Origin: Moniliella sp. 'wahieum'
Taxonomy: Eukaryota > Basidiomycota > Moniliellomycetes > Moniliellales > Moniliellaceae
DNA: 64,000 bases
Direction of reading: 5' to 3'
Assembly: GCA_003971905.1 (NCBI GenBank)
Contig: RSEE01000045.1
Coordinates: forward strand, 310,001 to 374,000
Shown here in pieces: positions 1-13,212 of this stretch. Within the stretch, counting starts at the first letter, position 1. The number at the start of each line of letters is the position of its first letter. The position numbers and the translations under genes are program-made. Below the pieces are notes generated by a model. That model did not search any database. It was given only the letters and a program-made list of their open reading frames with translations, and was not told where the DNA came from.

Positions 1-3749
<3,749 letters not shown>

Positions 3750-3820
3750 GGCTCGATAGCGTAGTGGTAACGCATCCCTGGCAATAGGCGATGACATGGG
3801 TTCGAATCCCATTCGAGTCT
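3750..3820 (+). tRNA. tRNA-like gene with irregular anticodon arm
   Basis: A 71-nt cloverleaf can be drawn. The acceptor stem GGCTCGA pairs with TCGAGTC, the D stem GCGT with ACGC around AGTGGTA, and the T stem ATGGG with CCCAT around the canonical T loop TTCGAAT. A TTTT run follows at about 3824-3827, as expected for a Pol III stop. The anticodon arm is abnormal: TCCCT/GGCGA has a C-C mismatch, and the loop GGCAATA lacks the universal U33. Strict numbering gives anticodon CAA (Leu), which does not fit a short variable loop. It could be a decaying Gly-like tRNA or carry a base-calling indel. The amino acid is left open. Confidence 0.55.
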
Positions 3821-4517
3821 CTTCTTTTCCTCACTATTTCCCCCGGGCTGTGCCTTCTCACAATTAACTTGACGCTAACGTGCTGACGGGATTATGAGCC
3901 CCTGTGCCACTCTTCGGCCTGAATATGATATCTGAATCCTGAATAGTGACTAGCACTGGTGACTAGGTGAGTGACTAGTGACTGAACCAGCCAAGCGCCA
4001 AAAGGACATCCTGCATCCAATCCAAACCTGTGGCAACTATCCAACCCATCCTTCGGAGCATGGAATGATCATCAATCGCCGGTCACCGGTCACTGTAGCA
4101 CAGGTACCCCCGGCATCACGAGCTTCACGCATTACCCGTTAAGCTTTACCAAGATGTATACCAGGTGCACCAGTGCTGTACCATCAGGCTGTAGCGGCCA
4201 AGGTGTACCTGGCAATTGGAATAGCCGTGGGGTAGACAGAAACATGGAACGAGAATCGGGCCGGCGAGAGGGCGGGCCGCTGGTTATTGACCGCTCCTTT
4301 CGGTCCTGTTCCGCCTCTGCTCCCCCCCCCCCCCCCCCGCCCCTGTTTGCCCCCCCTGTGGCAGCCCGCCGCCCTTGTGAGAGAAAGCCCGCGCGCATCT
4401 CCTGTGTCGCGTCCTACACCATGCATCATCACCGGTCACCAGAATGAGTTACTGGGGTGGTCGTGGAACGTAGCGTTGAATGATGAAATTGAAACGTTGA
4501 ACGTAACGTTGAATGTC

Positions 4518-4608
4518 TGACAAGAATGGGAATTCGAACCCACGCCCCCAAGTTTGGAGCTACTAGCTGCTACAGCAGGCTAACATATGTATCGACGCTA
4601 GCTTGGAC
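4518..4608 (-). pseudogene. tRNA relic (class II, Leu/Ser-like 3' half)
   Basis: On the minus strand the segment ends with a T-arm-like GTGGGTTCGAAT followed by TCCCATTCTTGTCA, resembling the 3' end of a class II tRNA. GTGGTCCAAGC further 5' resembles the D arm of a Leu tRNA. The T stem needs an extra T, the 5' acceptor strand complementary to TCTTGTC is missing, and no anticodon arm folds cleanly. I read it as a degenerated tRNA copy rather than a working gene. Confidence 0.4.
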
Positions 4609-4642
4609 CACTGGTACTGAGTATACTGAGTAGTACTGATCG

Positions 4643-4716
4643 ATGATCGATGACGCATGCATCGTACATCATGCATCATGCATCATACATCATGCATCAT
4701 GCATCATGCATCACGC
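4643..4716. repeat. tandem GCATCAT low-complexity repeat
   Basis: Seven-base words (GCATCAT, with ACATCAT variants) are reiterated about eight times between 4660 and 4716. The same word recurs singly or in pairs at 13079-13093, 16979-16987 and 63063-63073. The units are contiguous, with no unique spacers, so this is a simple satellite and not a CRISPR array. Confidence 0.85.
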
Positions 4717-5095
4717 GTCAGGGCGTCAGCACATCTGCATGACAGATCTTAGACTGCAGGGTCCATCAGGGTCTTGCCAGGTAGCACCGGAGGTATCGGG
4801 TTGTGCAAAGGCTGGAGCAGGCTGGAGCGTAGGAGTCGGCTGCGCTGGCGTTTTCTGTTACTGATGCAGATGCAGGTCGGATTCTCAGAATTCAGATGGT
4901 CAGCCGTCAGATGTCGGAGCTCATGCGCTCATGCACGTACCATGCACGTTGCACCGAAGCAACTGATACAGATGATCGATCGATTAATGGTCGATGGTCG
5001 ATGAAGCTTGAAGCTGCCGTAGCAGTGCTGTAGCCTGCAGAAGCTGCTGCAGCTCCGCCGGCCCCATGTCTGGCAAAGCGGGTACCGGACGTGTG

Positions 5096-5198
5096 ACACG
5101 TGACATGTGACTTGGCATGTGATGCAATGCATGATTATCGATGACATATGTGTGACGTGTGATGCATGTGATGTACAATGCCACACGTGACATGTGAC
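5096..5198. repeat. repeated CACGTGACATGTGAC words
   Basis: The 16-mer ACACGTGACATGTGAC occurs at 5096-5111 and again identically at 5183-5198. Between the copies are many TGTGAC/GTGATG variants. CACGTG and CATGTG are E-box-like palindromes. No gene lies within 700 bp, so a regulatory role is only a possibility. Confidence 0.6.
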
Positions 5199-5237
5199 GT
5201 GCGGCATGAGTGCAATCAGCATCACATGTCACAGGGA

Positions 5238-5372
5238 CTAGCGACTTCTGACTCTAGTTACTAGTTACTAGTTACTAGTTACTAGCTAATGACTAGCCAC
5301 AGTGACCGGAGTGACTAGTGACTAGTGACTAGTGACAAGCTAGTACGTTGCTAGTGACCTAGTGACCGGAGT
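5238..5372. repeat. ACTAGT-based satellite patch
   Basis: TTACTAG is repeated about four times at 5250-5285, followed by GTGACTA units at 5306-5335 and scattered CTAGTGACC units up to 5372. Related patches lie at 2083-2108, 3944-3983, 5534-5551, 19267-19288 and 45430-45475, always outside recognised genes. Confidence 0.85.
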
Positions 5373-5814
5373 AGCTAGTAGTGCTCCAAGCTTGAATTTT
5401 GAAGCCGCAGGCTGTAACCACATTCACAGCCAAGCAACAAAGCCGCCTAGAAAGCGCTGCTAAGCACTGAACTCAGTACGTCCAGTCACTATTCCTAGAG
5501 TGACTTTCGGGGCTTGTGAAAACAAGGGGCAGTCACTAGTCACTAGTCACCGGGTCAGATGGCGGGTGACGTAATGATGGGGTTCATACGCCTGAGCCTC
5601 ACCTCAGATCCCTCAGACGACCCGAATGCGAGCAAAGTAGCAAGGAAGCAAAGGATGCGTTGGGTAGAGAGAAGGAATCATTAATCATTAATCATCACTC
5701 AAGTTAATCAGGATCGGCGAAGAGCGAAGAGTAGCTAGTGATAGTGAGCCCCAGGCCTGATTAGTTCCTGATTAGCGCTTAGCTACTGTGACGCGTGACG
5801 GTGGCAGTATAATT

Positions 5815-5877
5815 CTGAACGTTGAACGTTGAATGTTAAGGTGAACATTCAGTTGAACGTTGAGCCTCAACGTTGAA
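5815..5877. repeat. cluster of (T)TGAACGTTGAA elements
   Basis: Five copies or half-copies of TTGAACGTT(G/C)AA lie within 63 bp, in both orientations, about 210 bp before the VPS54 start codon. The word TTGAACGTTCAA is a perfect palindrome. Other copies sit in intergenic DNA at 4472-4517, 25382-25395, 28503-28516, 31985-32014, 32201-32220, 47203-47225, 47964-47978, 48975-48987, 54301-54313, 54675-54696 and 54764-54781. Confidence 0.8.
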
Positions 5878-6088
5878 GTGAAGGGCGGAATGGGTGGGAG
5901 GGCAGGCGGAGTTTCTGTCACGTGACCGATCTGGACCGGACCGGCCGGCTCAGCGCGCGGAGCGGCTCGGCTGGGCTGCGTTTGGGGGTTGCTGTGCTTT
6001 CGCCCCAACCTGCCCGCGGCCCGCTTCACTCGAGCAGGGCCTGGTGCGCGCATACCCCACCCCCCGCCTCGCCGTCCGCACCCCCAGC

Positions 6089-9000
6089 ATGAGTGCCGCT
6101 TCAACGCTATTTCCACCGTCCTCAACCACCCCACTCGTCGGGCCCACCCCATCGACCCCCACTCGTCTCGCTACCCGCCCTTCTTTTCCCCGCGCTCCCT
6201 CCGGCCGACACCCTCGTCCCCCCCGCTGCCCCTCCTATTGACGCCGAGGCATATGCGCGTGAGACTAGGCCGGCGTGGGGGAAATTGCGACGCCCCCTGC
6301 CGCCCGTGGCTCTGGGCTTGGGGCGGCTGGCACTGGCGTTGTGAGCGAGGAGGAAGACGTGGCGCCACTGGAATCGGTTGCCTTCGGTGTTCTTTGACTT
6401 GGACTATTCCCTGTCCGACCCAAGCTTTGAGCAGGTATTTGAGGTCAGTGCCGCTGTCCCTTTTCCTACGGATGGCACTTCGTCCCTTGCGAGGCCGCCC
6501 AAGAGGCCATTGACAGCATCCCACCCTGCTGGGCGAGAAACTGTCGTTTTATTCGGATGTGATCGAACAGCATCTCGTCACTGCCTTGTCTGAGCGCTCG
6601 GAAGCGATCCTGAATGCCGCCTCTTCTCTGCAAACCCTCACCGAGGCTGGACGCCAATGTGCTTCCGACACGGCTGCGCTCCAGGGCAGCATGCGCGCTT
6701 GGACCAGGACATCACTCACACCGGCACCTCTCTCATCCTACACCAGCACCGCCGCCGCCGACTTCAACTGCTACTGTCCACGCTGGAACGCATCCAAACG
6801 GTTGTTAGCCAATCAGAAACAGTCGAACAGCTTGCTCAGCAACGTAGATGGTTGGACGCGTTGCAGACTGCCAAGCAAGTTCGTCTGTCACTCCAACAGC
6901 CTCTTGTCCTTTCAGCCTCAGCCGGTACAGAGGATCAGCAAGAGGAAAAGCAGCTCAAACTTTCCGACGTTGCCTCCCTGGCAGCATTGTCAACTCGCCT
7001 GGACGGAAGTGCAACACAAACCTCTGAGGCTCTCTGTGGCGAGCTGGAAACGGCATTGAGAGATGGTTCACAAAGAGCATACTGATCTCCTCGTTTCTGA
7101 GGCAGATGACCGCGCGACACCCGGCACTCTTCTCAGTACGATGAGCAATTACGTTCTCTGCGAGCCCGGCGGCCCGCACCTTGCGTTCCTCCATCGCTTT
7201 GGCTGCCGAGCAGTTGGCCGAGGCTACAGCGGAGGCTACCCCTTGCCGGGCACGAGGCCTCCCCTGTCGTCACTGCTTCTCTGATCCAAGGTCCTGATTC
7301 ACTTCCCTCGGGAAGTCGATCCCTTGCCGAAAGGAGATGAAACCCACCTCAAGTTGCAGGAAGAGGGGATGCTGGAGACCATACGGCCCTTGCTTGCTGC
7401 TCTGGCACAAGCCAATTCCCTTGGTTTGGTCCCTCGTACCCTAGAGCAGGCTACCTTTGGGAGCTGTCCAGCAAATTGCCCCGGTTGCTTGGACCGCTGC
7501 CCAGTTCCCAGAGGAAGCGATTCCTGGCCTTGTTCAGCTCGTCAATCCAGAGCCCGGAGTGAATAAACCTCCTGAGGCGGCCATCGCCCACCTTCGCTCT
7601 TGTCTGCCCCCGAGTTTGTGGAGCGAACCCACGTTTACCTGAGCCGTGTTAGACGTGCTTCATGCTTCTGACCAGGCCCTCGTCATCCTTTCGCAATTGC
7701 CCGAAATGATCCAGCTGCCTGCGGACGACGAACGCATAACCCAAGCTCGTATGAATGCTCGCGTGGCAGTTCACACCTCGGCCGCACGTATCTTTTCCGC
7801 GCGGGGTCTTGTGCTGGGATCGCCGCAGCCCGCCCGACCCTAGCCGATCTTGAGGACCCGGCGAACGTCTGGGCTGACCCAGAACTGACCGCTTTCCTTC
7901 CCTCTTTCCAACTGGGATGGGGCTTCATGCTGCGTAGCCGCTTGCCTTCTCACTTGGCAAGCAGTAATAGCGGGTCCAGTAACGGGTCCAGTGGCGGATC
8001 CGATGTGCTGCGCTCCACCCTTCTGCGTTTGGCACGCGAGTTTGTGGGTGTGGTACATGCCCGCAGGTTGTCGGTTGCAGCGGCTGCTGTGGACACGGAG
8101 AAGTGGAGTGCGAAATCGGTGCCAGCCCCAGTTCAAGCACTTGTGGAGATGATGTTGCTTGGGGCAACGGAGGACCCAGCGCAGCTGTTGATGTTGTGTC
8201 AGACTGGTCAAGGATCTATCCAGCAACCGTTGCAAAATGGCAAGACACCACCCAACGCGATCCCAAGACGCTTGAGATCGAGGGCCACCGGTACTTTGTC
8301 GTGGGGGCGACCTTGATTGTGCTCCCCCAGTTGGGGCGGTACTGTCGCCTGGTTGTCAACCTGCCCCTGATCTGTGTCGAAGTTCTTGCCCGTCTCGTCG
8401 AGTTTCTCAAACAATTTAACAGCCGCGTGTGCCAGCTGGTCCTGGCGCAGGTGCGCTCCGCAGTGCCGGTTGACCAATATCAACGCTCGCCATTTGGCGC
8501 TGGCTGAGCAGTCTCTCAGTGCTGTGATGGGCCTACTGCCCTACATTCGCGAGATGGTGCGACGCCACCTGCCAAAGCGGATGAAGCTGATGCTCACTGA
8601 GTTCGATCGTCTGCGACAGGACTACACTGATCATCGGATGGAGATCCAAACTAAACTCGTCTCCATCCTTCAGGAGCGAATTGCTGTTCATTCACGCTCT
8701 CTCCGGGTACGTTACTTCCTTGAGGTGGGTTTGATGTTCTGAATGCTGACCGCTATCTCGATACAGGTTCTGAATTGGGAAAAAGCTGCTGAGGCGGAGC
8801 GTCAGTTCCGACTTGGACTCAAACAAAAAGCGGCCAATACACCTCAAGATGAAGAAACCCCACAGGAGGAAGGGAGCGGGAATGAGAAGGGCGAGGAGGA
8901 ACCTCCTCAGCTGAGTCCCCTAGCTGGACTTCTCAAGGATAGCTCAACGTTATCGACCATCTAAGTCGCTATCTCCCCACTGGTACGCTCGAGTCGATCA

Positions 9001-9290
9001 TGAGGCGGACGGGTGCTCCATTGATTTGCACCTTACCGACACAGTGCGGGCGATCGACTGGGACGCATTTGAAGCGCCCCCGCCAACAAGGTCGAATGGT
9101 ATGGGTTCGGTCCGATCCGGCATGTCCTTGCCTTCTCGGGAATTTGTACGGCCCGAGGTACCTCCACGTGGTGCAATGCACGCCGACTTGGCTCGCTTTG
9201 TCGCGCATCTTCGCAAGCTGAAGGGGATGAGCGCGTGGGATCCGTGCAACTTGCTCAAGCTTCAAGACAACATCCTAGCCCCCCGCCCCC
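6089..9290 (+). CDS. VPS54: Vps54-like subunit of the GARP tethering complex
   Basis: GARP tethers endosome-derived vesicles at the trans-Golgi, and Vps54 is its distinguishing subunit. The ATG at 6089 begins a Pro/Ser/Thr-rich tail, then PSVFFDLDYSLSDPSFEQVF and an N-terminal coiled region (EKLSFYSDVIEQHLVTALSE; LLSTLERIQTVVSQSETVEQ) at about 6540-7090. The C-terminal Vps54 domain is clear: LARLVEFLKQFNSRVCQLVL near 8385-8445, RHLPKRMKLMLTEFDRLRQD near 8560-8620, and HLSRYLPTGTLESIM near 8958-9002. One intron is well defined at 8707-8766 (GTACGT..CTGACC..ACAG), joining HSRSLR to VLNWEKAAEAE. Coding potential hops between all three frames at least eight times (for example near 6390, 7090, 7850, 8490 and 8950). 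Given the same pattern in neighbours I attribute this to sequence indels, not decay. The 3' end is uncertain. Confidence 0.85.
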
Positions 9291-9293
9291 CCC

Positions 9294-12021
9294 GTGGCAA
9301 CACCCCGGACATCCATGACGACCAGCCGGGCGTCCGTTTCGATGGCGCGTGAATCGCCTACTCAGGCAACCCCGATCGATAAACCCGCTGCTCCCGTCAG
9401 TTCTACGTCCTCAGCCCCCATTCACTCGGTCCTTTCTGAATCAGTTGCCCGGGGTGTTCGGGCGATACGGAAGGACTCCGAGCCTAAACGTTTGGGCTCC
9501 CCAGCTCCCCTAATCCCATCGCAGCAAACTATGCGCCACCGCCTGCCAGGCACGTCCACCAGCCCCAACGATCAAGTACCAACCTCGGCAGCGGCCACCA
9601 CAGAGGCGCAGTACCGCTTCCCCTGCTCCGAGCCCTCCCCCGACGACTTATTGAGCCCCTCGATCGACCCAACCCTGCGTCGACATGGATCCGTGGGATC
9701 GTCAATGGATCGTGCTTTCTCGCCTGCCGGTTTCGCCCCCCAACTTCGCCCTTTCGCCAGGAACGGGACGGGAGTATCCGATCACCACTCCTACATCCCT
9801 CGCCGCCCAGTTCGAGCATGGCCAATGCCCAACACGCCCATCTACGTGCACCGTCGGAGCCTGTGCGTCCAGCCGCTCCCCCCTTGCTTCCCCCGCCCCG
9901 ACGCCTTCCTCGCCCAGTTCCAGCCCGCCCCGATCGACAGTGTCGATTTTGAGTCGGCCGTGCACGCACCTTTGCTTACCCGCCCAGAACCGATCAGAGC
10001 CACAACAGTGCCCGTGACGGACGACGAAGACGATGCACAACCGATCTTGCTTTCTCGCAGAGGGCCACCGGTCCGTGTCACCGCGTCCCCATCCCTGGGA
10101 GGTAGCATGCCCACCATGCCCACCAGCGACGACTCGGACGATGACATCCCACTTGCTCATCGCGCAGCTACGATCGCCAATCGTGCTTCTTACTCACCGG
10201 CTCCGAAACCTTTGCCGCACCCCCCCAACTCCAATGATGCAGACGATCATTACTGAGAGCCCGGCGGGGGCGGACCAGGATGTGCCTCCCCCTGGCCCTC
10301 GGCCCGAAGTGACAGCCCCTGCCCAAGAACCAAACGGCTCCAGTGCCAGCTCCAGTGCAAGCTTCAGTGCAAGCGCAAGCTCCGGAAGATACACCTACTC
10401 CACTGGGCCGACCGATGTGCCCGCCTTGACGGATACTGCTGGTCCCACAACCCTGCCCATATCAGTGCCTGCTTCTGTTCCAGCACCCAATGTGGTCGAA
10501 ACCCCAGCGCCTGATTCACATGCGGCTCCTACAGCAGCGGTGGAGCCTGCGGTCGCTCCTGCACCCACAACCATACCCTCATTGGCTACAGTTCCACTCA
10601 GGCTCCTGCCCCGGCTCCTGTTTCAACAACATCCTGTCAACGCCTTTGACGGCCACACCAGAAAAGCAGCGCAAGCGTCTTTCGCTCAAGAGCGTCTCGC
10701 CGAAGCCACGCGAAAGCGGACTTCGCTAGGCAAGACCCCTATCCCCTATCGTTACCAGCCCTACTGCCTTGCAGACTCGTCCTCTCCTGTCAGATCTACT
10801 CCCGTTTCATCTCCAATGGCCAAAACCGCAACCACTGCCACTCCTGCCTCCGCGGCCGTGGAGGATGTTTCAGTGCCCATCGCACAAACCCGCAAATCTA
10901 CATGGAGGCTGGCAGCCAGGTTTCTAAGGAGAGGCCTGGGGAGAATGGTATGAAGGGCAAATCTGGCACCCCCGTCGCTTCACCACACTTGATGTTGAGA
11001 AGAGCGGAGCACCGCGACGGAGAAGGGTACGGAAGAAAGGGTTGACCCAACCACAGTCGAGGAAAAGGAGACCGCTATCACAGCTGTTCCCATGGTCGCT
11101 GTTGCTGAGACTGTGGCAGAGTCTGTTCCTGGGCAAGAAAAGGTTGTCATGCAGCAACCTCCTCCCCGGCCCAAGAGAGTTGTCATCGCACCCAATACTG
11201 AATCCAATTCGCCCTCACGCTCTGGTCCTGAGCCATCCGATGCTCTGCATCCTACTCCATTCTCCGCACCCCACTTCTTCAAAGGCAATTCCAGAGGGCG
11301 TCATCATAACGCCAGACTCCGCGTTACCTGCTGCAACGACTCCGGGGCACCCGATAAACGAGTCCCTGCGGAGGAGTTGGATCTAGAGGCCCCAAAAGAA
11401 ACGATGGAGACGGCTTCTACCGATTTGGTGGTCGCGCCAGTCAAACCTCAGCCCGACAAGGAGCCAGCCAAATCTGAGCCCGACAAGGAAACTACAAGTC
11501 CTGATACCCGGACGAGCCTGTCGATCGAAGCACGGCAGGATGATGTGGAGCACGCGGGTGTGGTTAAGCCCGAAAACAAGATAATCCAACCCAGCACCTC
11601 GCCTCCATTGGATTCAACCGCATCGGATCCGCCCCTTGGTTTACCCTCTCAAGAAGCGGGGGAAGGCGACGCGGCTGGGCCGGAAAAGAGCACTGTGTCG
11701 TCCATCACAGCTGATCTGATCACCTCAAACGCAACGCCTTCTCCCTGCCCACGCCTGAGCCTGGCCCGAACTCTCGTTACTAGAGGACCAAGTCGAAATG
11801 CGACCCAGATACACAGGTCGCCTCTTCTTCCGGCCTTACCAAGGAAGAAAGGAACGCGAAAACGTCGCCGTAAAAGAAAGCGCAACGGCAGCGCAAGAAA
11901 AAGTAAGCTAGCTTCGTCGTGCACTCGCACTGGTCTCCTATGCCCCGAACCATCCATGAAAATAGACGTTTCGCAAAATATGTCACCGACTCACCTACGA
12001 AAGAAGTCCTTCTTTATCTGA
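9294..12021 (+). CDS. long disordered Pro/Ser/Thr-rich coding-like region (tail of VPS54 or separate gene)
   Basis: Three long open stretches in different frames (9294-10256, 10033-10953, 11092-12021) follow one another with little non-coding space. All encode Pro/Ser/Thr/Ala-rich sequence of similar style (for example DDEDDAQPILLSRRGPPVRV and SDDSDDDIPLAHRA) with basic and acidic clusters. The 3' end is Lys/Arg-rich in two frames (TKEERNAKTSP; KKAQRQRKKK). No folded domain is recognised. It may be a C-terminal extension of the Vps54-like protein or a separate gene starting at the ATG near 9343. It converges on AP-3 sigma, whose stop lies at 12102. The function is unknown. Confidence 0.45.
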
Positions 12022-12101
12022 TAGAAGTCCGCCCACAAAGAGACAGAATCGCACCCCAACTTGGTGGAGTAGATGGATCATTGCACAGGGCAGCCAGGCT
12101 C

Positions 12102-12870
12102 TCATCGCCTACCGAATGCCCAGTTCATCGCCGTGCCCGCGGCCGACCAAGTAGACGCGGCTGCCGGAGCCAGCATGTCGGAGAAGCCAGTGACAGTACC
12201 CGGCATCGCAGCGGCTACGGCGGCGGCGGATCCAGGGATGTTTTTCGCCGATTCGGTCCGGGCCGCCCAATGGCCTGGGCTTGCTTCACCAGCTCGGCCA
12301 TGTTGGTCTCCACCACAATCCCACCTTGGATCATCTCCCCCAGCAAGGCATGGACCCGATCAAAGGCAAATACAAGATCCAGTCGCAGACCGAGGTGAAC
12401 ATACGATCCAGTGCCTCCACAAACACCTGCAAGACAAAAGACATCCAAGGTTAGTAAGCGCCCATATACCAAACCATCCCACGCGACAAGACGGACCTGA
12501 ATCAAATCCAAAATGCCCAGTTCGCTCTCCGCTGCATCAACGACAAAAACGAAGTACAACGTGGCAAACTGGCGGTAAATGATGCGCAAGGGACACGTGT
12601 CAACCGTGCTGGCCGCGCTGGTAGGTCGGCATCATCAAACGGAACCGGCTTGGGAGCGGCAGCTGGGGACCGGCACCGACGAACGAGGCCAGTAACGGTT
12701 GCAGCTCGGGAGCATCAGCAAAGTTGGCTGCTTGTCGGTCGACGCGAGACGAGGCTGTAGATGAGCCGGAGGGCACGCTGCTCCGCCCCACTGCCACCGG
12801 CAAGAGGCGTGTAGAAGCGACTCAGACGCGGGCGGCCGCTGTTGTTGAAGATGAGCACTGCATGAATCAT
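12102..12870 (-). CDS. APS3: AP-3 adaptor complex sigma subunit
   Basis: This is the small sigma chain of the AP-3 coat, which sorts cargo from Golgi/endosomes to the vacuole. The ATG at 12870 gives MIHAVLIFNNSGRPRLSRFY, the diagnostic N-terminus, followed by IIYRQFATLYFVFVVDAAES and ELGILDLIQ. An intron at 12427-12496 (GTCCGT donor, TACTAAC branch site, CTTGCAG) splices DLIQ to VFVEALDRMFTSVC. The domain ends with FDRVHALLGEMIQGGIVVET. The C-terminal extension runs through SAKNIPGSAAAVAAAMPG to a TGA at 12102-12104. Frame breaks lie near 12620-12680 and near 12230. The unusually good yeast-type branch site is worth noting. It is divergent from the nucleoporin at 13213, with about 340 bp between the starts. 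Confidence 0.92.
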
Positions 12871-13212
12871 CTCCTCATCGTTTCCCGCGCAGAGGCGGGC
12901 AGAGCGGCAGCCGAAGGGAGGACGTCGGGCGATGGTGGGAGGCGCCGCCGCGCCAACGAAACGACACGACAGCGCCGAGGGGGGGGGGCCGAAAGCAACC
13001 CTAGCGCTTGTCCCAGGCCTAGACTGCCCCCGTGCCCTCGGCCTCAGTCAGGGTGTCCAATCGGGGCGGCGGCAGTCGTGCATCATGCATCACTAGTAAC
13101 TGTTTTTTTCCCGCAAGTTCGCCAGCGCCAGCCGGAAGGCGTCTCGACCGTCGCTGTCGCTGCCGCCGTCGCCGTTGCCACCACCATCGCTCCGGTTGGG
13201 CAGCTCACCTAG

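Noticed and set aside
4660-4716. Possible CRISPR-like array
   Set aside because: Units of 7 bp are contiguous with no unique spacers, and the host is a eukaryote.
9294-12021. Decayed transposon or retroelement polyprotein
   Set aside because: No reverse transcriptase, integrase, protease or terminal-repeat signal seen; composition is disordered Pro/Ser/Thr.
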